Origin: JBJXGF01 sp046153015
GTDB lineage: Bacteria; Actinomycetota; Acidimicrobiia; Acidimicrobiales; CAIXPF01
Length of the DNA: 23,797 bases
NCBI GenBank assembly: GCA_046153015.1
Contig: JBJXGF010000119.1
Coordinates: 1-23,797, forward strand
Direction: 5' to 3'
Shown here piece after piece: positions 7,276 through 15,055 of this stretch (position 1 is the first letter of the stretch; each line of letters begins with the position of its first letter). The notes under the pieces were generated by a model. It had not been told where the DNA came from and searched no databases. It worked only from the letters and a program-made list of their open reading frames with translations. A program made the position numbers and the translations under genes.

Positions 7276-8676
7276 GTGTCCTCACGAGATCCTGGTGACG
7301 GTGGCGGGCGGGCCTATCTCCCGCTCGTGGTGTTGAGCGGGGTTGTCGTGCTGGCGGCGGTCGGTTTCGCGGGTGATGTGCGGCTGTCGAACCTGCACAA
7401 CGGGGTGCTGGCCCTCGCCTTCGGGGCGATCGGCGCCTATGTGTGGATCGAGCGCCCCGGCCATCGCCTCGGCCGGCTGTTCCTGGCGACGGCATCGGTC
7501 CATGCGGTGATGTTCGCCGGCCGCCAGGTCGGCCACGCGGGGGCCGCGAGCGGCGCCGAACGCTGGTGGGCATGGTTCGGGGTCTGGCCGGTGGCCGCAG
7601 CGATAGCGCTGACGACCATGGCCGTCCTCTGTTTCCCTGACGGCCGGCTGCCGTCTGCGCGCTGGCGGCCGGTCGTGTGGGCCATCGCCATGGTGGCGAC
7701 GATCTGCTCGGCGCTGTCGGCGCTGTGGCCCGTCGAGTACGCACAGGTCGGCCTCACCACGCCGCACCCCCTCAACGCCGAGGCGCCCGCCGCCATCTCG
7801 GCCGTATGGGCGGCGATCGCCCGACCGGCCTATGTCGGGTTCCAGGCGCTGTGGGTCATCGCCGTCGTGGTCCGGTGGCGCCGTGCAGGGGCCATCGCGC
7901 GGGCGCAGCTCGCCGTGCTCGGCGCAGCCGCCGCGGCGTCGATCGTTGCGTTGCTCACCGGTCTCGCGCTCTGGGGAACGCCCCGACCCGGCATCCTGGC
8001 TGCGGCGCTCGTCCCGCTCGCTGCAGGGTGGGCGGTCGTGCACGGACGGCGCCTCGCCCGCTACACGGCGCTGAGCTGGCTCGCCCGCGCCGGGTCGGGC
8101 GACGGCGACCTGCCGAACGGTCTCGCCCGGGCAGCTGCCCAGGGGCTGCAGGCCAAGGCGGCGACCCTCTGGATCGGCGCCGACCAGGTCCATGCCGTGG
8201 GTGTGTGGCCCGACACCGACGAGTTGGCGGCGCCAACGACGCTGGACGTGCTGCAGGAAGCGCCTGATCGCCACGTCCGATCGATCACGAACGGCACGCA
8301 GGTCATCGGAGCGTTGAGCGTGGCCCGTGCTCGCGCCGATCAGCTCTCGTTGAGCGAGCAATGCCTCTTCGACGACCTGGCGGCGCACGGCCGATTCGTG
8401 ATCGAGCACATCGGGCTGGGTGCGCTTGCCGCCACCCTCGACCGCGCCCGCCACGACGGTCTGCTCGCCGGGTTCACGCCGCGCGAGCGGGACGTGCTCG
8501 AGCTCATGGCGCGGGGCCTGTCGAACAGCGCCATCTGCGGGGAGCTCCACCTCAGCATCAAGACCGTGGAGCCGGTCGTCAGCTCGATCTTCGGCAAGCT
8601 CGGGCTCCACGCTGACAGCGCGACCAACCGCCGAGTGCTCGCCGTGGTCACACACCTGCGCGCTGAGAGGGGCTGA
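7276..8676 (+). CDS. LuxR-family transcriptional regulator with N-terminal membrane domain
   Basis: A 466-residue protein. The first 270 or so residues hold about seven hydrophobic helices, with a VWIERPGHRLGRLF loop and a CFPDGRLPSARWRP loop common in actinobacterial membrane sensors. A small soluble region follows (about 275-390) and resembles a degenerate GAF domain. The C-terminus (about 397-460) is a LuxR/FixJ helix-turn-helix: FTPRERDVLELMARGLSN, then SAICGELHLSIKTVEPVVSS and IFGKLGL. It probably senses something at the membrane and binds DNA while tethered. GTG 7276 is the first usable start that keeps the membrane domain; no ribosome site is seen, so the start is uncertain. No kinase or receiver domain is present, which makes this a one-component sensor. 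Confidence 0.82.
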   Translation: MSSRDPGDGGGRAYLPLVVLSGVVVLAAVGFAGDVRLSNLHNGVLALAFGAIGAYVWIERPGHRLGRLFLATASVHAVMFAGRQVGHAGAASGAERWWAWFGVWPVAAAIALTTMAVLCFPDGRLPSARWRPVVWAIAMVATICSALSALWPVEYAQVGLTTPHPLNAEAPAAISAVWAAIARPAYVGFQALWVIAVVVRWRRAGAIARAQLAVLGAAAAASIVALLTGLALWGTPRPGILAAALVPLAAGWAVVHGRRLARYTALSWLARAGSGDGDLPNGLARAAAQGLQAKAATLWIGADQVHAVGVWPDTDELAAPTTLDVLQEAPDRHVRSITNGTQVIGALSVARARADQLSLSEQCLFDDLAAHGRFVIEHIGLGALAATLDRARHDGLLAGFTPRERDVLELMARGLSNSAICGELHLSIKTVEPVVSSIFGKLGLHADSATNRRVLAVVTHLRAERG

Positions 8677-8720
8677 CGCCGGCTTCCCGCTTCAACGTGC
8701 GTGAACCACCTGAGCTGAGT

Positions 8721-8842
8721 GGGAGCAAACGTCACGGGCAGCGGCCGGCGAGCGCCGCAAGAGTCGACAGTTCGGAGTCAGCTCGCTGCTCACCGTCGAT
8801 ATTTCGGCTGCCATCGACGGGATGGCTGTGGCGTTTGCTCCC
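8721..8842. repeat. 122-bp element bounded by 22-bp imperfect inverted repeats
   Basis: The left arm (8721-8742) and the right arm (8821-8842) are inverted copies, with the outer 11 bases GGGAGCAAACG perfect and 18 of 22 positions matching. The 78 bases between them contain a second hairpin (CGTCGAT pairing with ATCGACG near 8797-8822). It lies between the ends of two convergent genes (the LuxR gene and pnkp). It could be a bidirectional terminator, a structured small RNA or a miniature transposon remnant. No target-site duplication and no T-run were seen at the ends, and it does not match 4.5S RNA or another RNA I know. Confidence 0.55.
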
Positions 8843-8870
8843 GTTCATCGTTTGAGAATACGGCGGCGGG

Positions 8871-11393
8871 CTACAGGCGGGGATCGACCGGCTCGGACTC
8901 GAGGGCGAGGACGCCGAAGACGCATTCGTGCACGCGATGCAGCGGCTCGCCGGCCACGAAGCGTTCGAGGGCCTCGATCCCGAGGCAGAACTCGCGTACA
9001 GCAAGGCTGCGCTTGTGCCCCAGGCCCCGTTCGCGCAGGCGGGAGAGCTGCGCCGGCGACGTGTACTCGGCGCCGTAGATGATGCGGAGGTATTCGGGGC
9101 CACGGCACTTGACGCCGGGCTGGACCACCCCGCGCGTCCACCGCGCGACGACGTCGACCGGCTTGACCACCATGCCTTCCCCGCCGGCCCCGGTGAGCTC
9201 CTCCCACCAGGCGATCGCGGCGGCCGCCGACCCGGCGTCGTCGAGGTCGACCCGAATGCTGCGGGTCGCACGGAAGGTCTCCGGCGCCGCCGCCGCCAGC
9301 CGGTCGGCCACGGCGAGGTGCAACGGGTGAGGATCGAGCGCACGGACCCGACCCTCGGAGGCGAGCACCTGGAACGGAGCGAGGCGCAGGCCCTCGAGCC
9401 CGACCGTCGGCCAGCAGTAGCGGCGGTACGCCTCCACGAACTGCGTGGCCATCGCTGCTCGCTCCGCCGCCCGCTCCGCCAAGGGCGCCGCGTCCGTCAG
9501 CCGGCCGGCCACGGCGGCGAGCACGTCGCGTTCGGCCGCCAGCGCGGCGACCGCGGCGGCGCCAACCGGGGCGTACTGGGTGCGCAGCAGGTCCTCGGCC
9601 TTGGCCGACCACGGCAGCAGCTCGCAGTCGAGCACCAACCAGTCGGACTCGAGCTCCGCCCACATGCCGACCGACTCGAGCGCCGACCTCAGGTTGGCCA
9701 GCATCGCCGATTCGAGGGCGCGGTCGTGGAAGAAGGCGCGGCCGGTGCGGGTGAAGATCGCGCCGAGACCGGCCACGCCGAAGCGGCGCCGGGCGGCCTC
9801 CTCGTCCCGGCAGGCCACGACGACCGCCCGTGACCCCATGTGCTTCTCCTCGCACACGAGCTGCGTCACGCCGTCGCGCCGGTAGGCCTCGAACGCCTCC
9901 CCCGGGTGCTCCAGCAGACCCTCGCGGGTCGAGGTCGCCGAGGGCGACATCGTCGGCGGGAGGTACACCAGCCAGTGCGGATCGATGGCGAAGCGGCTCA
10001 TCACCTCGATGGCGGCGGCGGCGTTCTCCTCGCGGACCGTCACGGTCCCGGTGAGGCGGGCCTCGATGATCCGCTTGCCGACCACATCGTCGAGGTCGAG
10101 CACGCCCGGCGGGCGCTCGACGACCGTGGCCGCAATGGGCCGGACGGGTTCGTAGTAGGTGGCCCGGGCGGGCGTTGCGACCACCTCGCGCTCGGGCCAG
10201 CGCAGCGCGGAGAGCGAGCCGCCGAACACGCACCCGGTGTCGATGCAGATCGTGCCGTTGACCCAGGTCGCGTCCGGGACCGGCGTGTGGCCGTAGACGA
10301 CCGCGGCGCGCCCTCGGTAGTCGTCCGCCCACGGGTACCGAACCGGCAGGCCGAACTCGTCGGTCTCGCCGGTCGTGTCGCCGCACAAGGCGAAGGATCG
10401 CACGGCGCCCGACGACCGGCCGTGCATCACCTCGGGGAGCCCCGCGTGCGCGACCACGAGCGCTCCGGCGTCGAGCACGGCGTGGCTCACGAGACCGTCG
10501 ATGAACTCGGCGACCTCGCGTCGGAATGCCTCGGGTTCGCTCGAGAGCTGCGCCATCGTCAGCGCCAGCCCGTGGCTGGGCGTGACGTTCCTGCCGTCGA
10601 GCGCTCGCCTGAGCTTGTTCTCGTGGTTGCCGGGCAGGCACAGCGCGGCGCCGGCCCGGACCATGTTCATGACCAGGCGCAGGACCGCCGGGGAGGCGGG
10701 GCCGCGGTCGACCAGGTCGCCGAGGAAGACGGCCCGCCGTCCGCTCGGGTGGCTGGCGTCCAGGCCGGCGTCGTCCACCGTCCACCCGAGGCGGCGCAAC
10801 AGGTCGACCAGCTCGCGGTGGCAACCGTGCACGTCGCCGATGATGTCGAACGGGCCGGTCTCGTCTCGCCGGTCGGTCCACAGGCGCTCGCGGACCACCT
10901 CGGCGCGGTCGATCTCGTCGACGCCGTTCAGCACGTACACCCGGCGAAAGCCTTCGCGGCGCAGGTTGGTGAGCGAGCGGCGGAGCGCGGCGCGCTGGTT
11001 GCGGATCACGTGGTCGCCGAACGCGCGATCCGGACGCGACGCGTTCCGCTGGCGGCAGATCTCGGCCGGCACGTCGAGCACGACCGCGCAGGCGAACACG
11101 TGATGGTCCCGGGCCAGCTGCACGAGCTGCCGGCGATCCTCGGGCCGCACGTTGGTGGCGTCGACCACCGTGATCCGCCCCGACTCGAGACGCTTCGCGG
11201 CGATCGTGTGCAGCACCGCGAACGCCGCCGCGGTGGCGCTCTGGTCGTTCTCGTCGTCGCTCACCAACTTGCGGCAGAAGTCGGACGACACGACCTCGGT
11301 GGGCAGGAAGTGCCGACCGGCGAAGGTCGACTTGCCCGACCCGGACACGCCGACGAGCACGACGAGGCTCAGCTCCGGAAGGGCGAGCCTCAT
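8871..11393 (-). CDS. pnkp: Polynucleotide kinase-phosphatase with ligase domain (bacterial Pnkp)
   Basis: Pnkp heals and seals broken RNA, working with the Hen1 methyltransferase. The 840-residue protein has three domains in order. The kinase domain has P-loop GVSGSGKST at 15-23 and Asp38 in SSDF. The binuclear metallophosphatase has GDVHGC at 186-191, GDLVDRGP at 225-232, GNHE at 255-258, AHAG near 315 and YGHTP near 367. The C-terminal adenylyltransferase has its nucleotidyl Lys517 in EEKHMGSR and a later VVKP motif. Length matches characterised bacterial Pnkp (about 850-870). Its ATG overlaps the hen1 stop as ATGA, so it is translationally coupled to hen1. All key motifs look intact. In the known system the ligase needs the Hen1 N-terminal domain for activity, which matters because hen1 here is frameshifted. 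Confidence 0.96.
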   Translation of the reverse strand: MRLALPELSLVVLVGVSGSGKSTFAGRHFLPTEVVSSDFCRKLVSDDENDQSATAAAFAVLHTIAAKRLESGRITVVDATNVRPEDRRQLVQLARDHHVFACAVVLDVPAEICRQRNASRPDRAFGDHVIRNQRAALRRSLTNLRREGFRRVYVLNGVDEIDRAEVVRERLWTDRRDETGPFDIIGDVHGCHRELVDLLRRLGWTVDDAGLDASHPSGRRAVFLGDLVDRGPASPAVLRLVMNMVRAGAALCLPGNHENKLRRALDGRNVTPSHGLALTMAQLSSEPEAFRREVAEFIDGLVSHAVLDAGALVVAHAGLPEVMHGRSSGAVRSFALCGDTTGETDEFGLPVRYPWADDYRGRAAVVYGHTPVPDATWVNGTICIDTGCVFGGSLSALRWPEREVVATPARATYYEPVRPIAATVVERPPGVLDLDDVVGKRIIEARLTGTVTVREENAAAAIEVMSRFAIDPHWLVYLPPTMSPSATSTREGLLEHPGEAFEAYRRDGVTQLVCEEKHMGSRAVVVACRDEEAARRRFGVAGLGAIFTRTGRAFFHDRALESAMLANLRSALESVGMWAELESDWLVLDCELLPWSAKAEDLLRTQYAPVGAAAVAALAAERDVLAAVAGRLTDAAPLAERAAERAAMATQFVEAYRRYCWPTVGLEGLRLAPFQVLASEGRVRALDPHPLHLAVADRLAAAAPETFRATRSIRVDLDDAGSAAAAIAWWEELTGAGGEGMVVKPVDVVARWTRGVVQPGVKCRGPEYLRIIYGAEYTSPAQLSRLRERGLGHKRSLAVREFCLGIEALERFVAGEPLHRVHECVFGVLALESEPVDPRL

Positions 11394-12828
11394 CGGGTGA
11401 ACACCGCCATTTGCGTGGGGTTGCCGAGGACGTCGTGGGTCGGTCCGATGCCCGAGATCGTGATCGAGTACTCGTGCCGGCCGGCAACGGCCGCGCACCA
11501 CGCCTCGAACTCGGCCCGCGTCCACTCGAAGCGGTGGTCCTGGTGACGCAGCCGGCCCGTGGGCATGGTGGGCATGGTGGGCATGGTGGGCATGGTGTCG
11601 AACAACGCGTTGTACTCGACGTTCGGCGTGGTGACGATCGCCGTTCGCGGATGCGCGTCGCCGAACAACGCGTCTTCGAAGGCCGGCAGCCTCGGCGGGT
11701 CGAGGTGCTCGATCACCTCGACGACGGCCACCGCGTCGAACTCGCGCAGGCGGCGGTCGCGGTAGGTGAGCGCGCCCTGCCAGAGGTCCACCCGGGCGCG
11801 CTGGCGGGGCGGCATCTGGTCGAGCCGCAGGCGGCGTCCGGCGACCTCGAGCGAACGCCAGGAGACGTCGACGCCCACCACGCGGTCGACCCAGGCCTCC
11901 TTCAACAGCGCGCGCACGAGCGTCCCCTGGCCGCATCCGAGGTCGGCGATGCGGCGCGCCCCCGCCTCGCGCAGCGCCGACACGACCGCGGCCATGCGCT
12001 GGTCGTTGAGCCGTGCCGGCTGCTCGATCGCCGCTTCTTCCTCGGCGTGCGTGCGCTGCGCCTCGTCGGGGTCCTCGGACGAGCCGTCCGCTTCGATCAG
12101 ACGCGCCAACGCCTCGCGGGTCAGCCGGCGATCGTGGCGAAGGTAGCGGCGGGCGATCCACTCGCGCTCGGGGTGGGCGCCCAGCCAGTCGCCGCCGCGC
12201 CGCAGCAGCTTGTCGACCTCCCCGTCGCCCACCCAGTAGTGCTTGTCGTCGTCGAGCACGGGGAGCAGCACGAAGAGGTGCTCGAGGAGCTCCCGCAGCC
12301 GAACGGAGGCGGTCAGCGTGACGTCGAGGTACCGGCTGAGGCCCCACTCGGGGAACGCGTCGTCGAGCGGGATCGCCGCCGCCGCCACGTGGTAGCCGAG
12401 GGGCTCGAACATCGCCCGCAGCACTCTTTCACCGCCGCGGCAGGGGAGCACACCGGGAGCCGCACCGTGAGCGGGATCGCCTGCTGCGCGAGCTCCGGCC
12501 GATCCTTGCTGCGCCCCGTCATCGCCGTGCCGAAGAGCTTGCTGAGCGCCACCGACATGAACGACGACACCGCGTAGGGGCGATCGTTCACGTACTGGGA
12601 CAGCGAGAACCCCGCGCCCCGCGGCCCGCCCCGCCGCCCGCGCACCAGCTGCACGGGGTCGATCTCGACGATCAGCGCGGCCGTGCACCGCTCGGCGTTC
12701 GCCTCCGGATAGCAGACGCGGGCCAGCCCGAACGACAGCTCCTTCTCGTGCACACGGTCCGGGTTCTTGTGGAGGAGGAAGCCGAGATCGGTGGCGGGAG
12801 AGGCCGACGAGGTGATCGTCAGCATCAT
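11390..12828 (-). pseudogene. hen1: 3'-terminal RNA ribose 2'-O-methyltransferase Hen1, frameshifted
   Basis: Hen1 methylates the 3'-terminal ribose of RNA before Pnkp seals it, so the repaired site resists further cleavage. The N-terminal ligase-activating half is read from ATG 12828 (MMLTITSSASPATDLG, then LSQYVNDRPYAVSSFMSVALSK) up to about 12454. The rest is in another frame: LPCRGGERVLRAMFEPLGY, PVLDDDKHYWVGDGEVDKLL, then the SAM-binding IADLGCGQGTLV, the metal-site EVIEHL and HQDHRFEW. The join falls on GTGTG (minus strand, 12453-12449); removing two bases restores one 478-residue frame of normal Hen1 length, with no lost residue relative to the family. It could be a true mutation, programmed frameshifting, a phase-variable site or a sequencing error. 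A GGAG ribosome site lies about 11 bases before the start. It is operonic with pnkp. Confidence 0.9.
11561..11596. repeat. 9-bp tandem repeat, four perfect copies, inside hen1
   Basis: The unit GGGCATGGT (plus strand) occurs four times without error. In the hen1 frame it gives Met-Pro-Thr four times, between the NVEYNALF segment and the GRLRHQDHRFEW metal-site segment. Relatives usually have a single short turn here, so three copies look like an in-frame expansion. It lies close to the active site and could change in length by replication slippage. Confidence 0.85.
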
Positions 12829-12946
12829 GGATGAGCCGCTCCGACCGTCGCCCGCGCCGACACGTCGCGAAGCATACGCAGCCTCCCCGATCGAGCCGCA
12901 CCGGTTATTCGGCGCCGGTTGGCGACCGGCCGACGAGCGAGCCCGG

Positions 12947-12952
12947 TAGCGT
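12947..12952 (+). promoter_or_regulatory. TAGCGT -10 element, probable leaderless transcript
   Basis: TAGCGT fits the actinobacterial TANNNT -10 pattern and ends seven bases before ATG 12960, the distance at which transcription would begin on the start codon. No ribosome-binding site is present, which agrees with leaderless translation. This is inference from spacing. Confidence 0.45.
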
Positions 12953-12959
12953 CCGGCGC

Positions 12960-13664
12960 ATGTTCCGCTACGACCCCGAGGTGCTCGAGCGCTTCCCCGG
13001 GATCCGCGCCGGGATCGTGCTGGCCGAGGGCGTGGTGAACGGCCCGGCGTCGCCCGCCTTGGCCGCCGCGTTCGCCGCCGAGCAACGCGCGGTGGGCGCC
13101 CAGCTCGCCGGCGAGTCGCTGGCCGAGCTCGCCTCCATCGCCGCCTGGCGCCGGGCGTTCTCCGCCTTCGGCGTGGCCCCCACCAAGTACCGCAACGCCG
13201 CCGAGGCCCTCCTGCGTCGACTCCAGAAGCAGGGGGAGCTGCCTGCCGTGTCGACCCTGGTCGATCTCGGGAACCTGGTGTCGGTGCGGCACCAGGTCCC
13301 GGTGGCGGTCATCGACCCCGACCGGGTGCGCGGCGGGCTCACCGTGGCCTTCGCCCGGGGCGACGAACGCTTCGACGACCTGGGCGGCACGCCGGGCGAG
13401 CATCCCGAGCCCGGCGAGGTCGTCTTCGTCGACGCCGAGGGCGAGGTCGCCGCCCGGCGCTGGTGCTGGCGCCAGAGCAGCGCCAGCGCCGTGCACCCCG
13501 GCTCCACCCGCGCCCTCATCGTGACCGAGGCCCATCACGGCGCCGCCGCCGAGACCGTGGCCGCCGCCGTTGCGTCGTTCACCGCGCTCTTCGCCGAGCA
13601 CCTCCCCGACGTCGCGCTGCGCAGCGCCGTCCTGAGCCCGGACGCGCCGGCCTTTGCCCCCTGA
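12960..13664 (+). CDS. B3/B4 tRNA-binding-domain protein
   Basis: A 234-residue stand-alone B3/B4 domain, the fold found in the beta chain of phenylalanyl-tRNA synthetase, where it edits mischarged tRNA. Visible family features are MFRYDPEVLERFPGIRAGIVLAEGV at the start, APTKYRNAAEALLRRL, and LVDLGNLVSVRHQVPVAVID in the middle. Stand-alone members may act as editing proteins or on small substrates, but their job is not settled. The frame is open upstream to 12831, but the family start and a -10 element seven bases before point to ATG 12960. It is divergent from hen1 and followed after 36 bases by an anti-sigma-like gene. Confidence 0.85.
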   Translation: MFRYDPEVLERFPGIRAGIVLAEGVVNGPASPALAAAFAAEQRAVGAQLAGESLAELASIAAWRRAFSAFGVAPTKYRNAAEALLRRLQKQGELPAVSTLVDLGNLVSVRHQVPVAVIDPDRVRGGLTVAFARGDERFDDLGGTPGEHPEPGEVVFVDAEGEVAARRWCWRQSSASAVHPGSTRALIVTEAHHGAAAETVAAAVASFTALFAEHLPDVALRSAVLSPDAPAFAP

Positions 13665-13700
13665 GGTGTACGAAGCCGGTTTGCCGGCGCTCGGAAGGGT

Positions 13701-14108
13701 ATGACGCCGCTCGTGACCCGACAGAGCACCGCCGAGGCGATGACCTCCGCTCCGCTGGCGCCGGTTGCGGCGTCCATAGGCGCGGCTCGGCGCTGCGTGC
13801 AGGAGTTCCTCGTGGCCACGCCGGCCCGGGCATTGGCCGTGGAGGCGGGTTTGGTCACGACCGAGCTGGCGGCGAACGCCGCCCGTCAATCCGCCGCCCC
13901 GTTCACGGTGGCCGCCTCGGTGGAGGCCGACTGCGTCCGCATCGCGGTGAGCGACGACAGCGCCGAGGCGCCCGAGCTGAGCGCGGCGGCGCCGTCCTGC
14001 GCGGCGGCGTGGGGCGTCGAGCGGAGCGCCGCCGGCAAGACCGTGTGGGTGGCCATCCCCCGGTCCGCGGCGCGCTGCCGCACGCCGCGCCGACGCCGGC
14101 GGGCCTGA
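13701..14108 (+). CDS. RsbW/SpoIIAB-like ATP-binding protein, degenerate
   Basis: A 135-residue HATPase_c-type protein. It shows an N-box-like LVTTELAANAARQSA (residues 51-65, Glu55 and Asn59), a VSDDS strand near 83-87 in place of the usual G1 box, and the closing WGVERSAAGKTVWVAIP typical of actinobacterial anti-sigma-like kinases. The glycine-rich ATP lid between these is missing or replaced by Ala/Ser, so kinase activity is doubtful. The C-terminal tail is very basic (RRRRRA). Family members bind sigma factors or anti-anti-sigma partners. ATG 13701 has AAGGG almost touching it; ATG 13740 is an alternative start. No sigma factor or STAS partner lies next to it. Confidence 0.7.
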   Translation: MTPLVTRQSTAEAMTSAPLAPVAASIGAARRCVQEFLVATPARALAVEAGLVTTELAANAARQSAAPFTVAASVEADCVRIAVSDDSAEAPELSAAAPSCAAAWGVERSAAGKTVWVAIPRSAARCRTPRRRRRA

Positions 14109-14135
14109 CCCGCCGGCGGCCCAGCCGGACGCGGC

Positions 14136-15008
14136 TCAGATGCCGACGGCGGTGAAGGCGTTGCCCTTGGGCACGACCCGGTAGGCGTGGGGCGCCGAGA
14201 AGTGCGCCGGCATGAGCAGCGCGTTGCGCTCCACGCACTGCTCGAGCAGCTTGCTGCGGCTGGCGTGCGCCCCGGGGCCGTCCACGTCGAACCCGCTGTT
14301 CATGTCGGGCCGGAACACCTGGATCGGCGAGTGCATGGTGTCGCCGGCGAAGCAGGCGTGCTCGCCCTTGGAGTTGAGCCAGGCCGCGGCGTTGCCCGGC
14401 GTGTGGCCCGGGTAGGTCTCGAGGTGGAGGCAGCCGTCGATGTCGACGTCGTTCTGCCAGAGCTGCACCATCCCTCGGTCGAACACCGGCGCGATCGAGT
14501 CGTCGAAGCAGCCGGCGTTGAACTCGAGCGCCGCCTGGCCCGGGTTCGACGGGTTCCAGAACTCGTACTCGGTCTGGTTCACCACGTACTTGGCGTTCGG
14601 GAACGTGGGAACCCACTCGCCGTTCACCAGCGAGGTGTTCCAGCCCACGTGGTCGAGGTGGATGTGGGTGATGATCACGTAGTCGACCTCGCCCGGCTTG
14701 ACCCCGGCCTTGGCCAGCCGGTCGAGCCAGTCGGTGTCGAGCATGTGGCCGAGCTCCATCGAGCGGGTCTTGTGGTTGCCGTTGCACGTGTCGATCAGGA
14801 TCGTCGACTGCGGCGTGCGCAGCACCCAGGTGTGCACGTGCATCTTGAGCAGCTCGGTGTCGATCTCCATGAACTGGCCGATCGTCTGCGGGCCGATCTC
14901 CTCGACAAGGCCCTTGCTGTAGCCGGGAAGGACGGCGTCGGCCGGGAAGGCGAGCGGCGTCTCCTCCACCCGCGTGATCGTGGCGTCTCCAACCGTGATC
15001 GTGCTCAT
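14136..15008 (-). CDS. MBL-fold metallo-hydrolase
   Basis: A 290-residue metallo-beta-lactamase-fold hydrolase. The zinc motif HIHLDH is at 115-120, followed by a PGHTPG turn with the third metal His, an AGDTMHSP strand with the bridging Asp, and a late AHFSAPHAY with the last His. This arrangement resembles lactonase/arylsulfatase-like members (PGHTPG-GD type), but the substrate cannot be told. The start is ATG 15008; TAATGT on the minus strand (15020-15015) ends six bases before it, which suggests a leaderless transcript. It converges on the anti-sigma-like gene with 27 bases between stops. Confidence 0.9.
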   Translation of the reverse strand: MSTITVGDATITRVEETPLAFPADAVLPGYSKGLVEEIGPQTIGQFMEIDTELLKMHVHTWVLRTPQSTILIDTCNGNHKTRSMELGHMLDTDWLDRLAKAGVKPGEVDYVIITHIHLDHVGWNTSLVNGEWVPTFPNAKYVVNQTEYEFWNPSNPGQAALEFNAGCFDDSIAPVFDRGMVQLWQNDVDIDGCLHLETYPGHTPGNAAAWLNSKGEHACFAGDTMHSPIQVFRPDMNSGFDVDGPGAHASRSKLLEQCVERNALLMPAHFSAPHAYRVVPKGNAFTAVGI

Positions 15009-15014
15009 GGCGAG

Positions 15015-15020
15015 ACATTA
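15015..15020 (-). promoter_or_regulatory. TAATGT -10 element for MBL-fold gene
   Basis: On the minus strand TAATGT fits TANNNT and ends six bases before the ATG at 15008. There is no Shine-Dalgarno in the leader, which agrees with a leaderless start. Inferred from spacing. Confidence 0.4.
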
Positions 15021-15055
15021 CTGCGGGGTCTGCCGCGGCGGCCGGGCCCGCGGTT

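Noticed and set aside
8845..11487. Long minus-strand open frame of 880 codons across pnkp
   Set aside because: Arg/Pro/Ala-rich translation typical of an alternative frame in GC-rich DNA; the Pnkp frame carries every motif.
9840..11546. 568-codon plus-strand open frame opposite pnkp
   Set aside because: Antisense shadow with no domain pattern; the long open length is due to GC bias.
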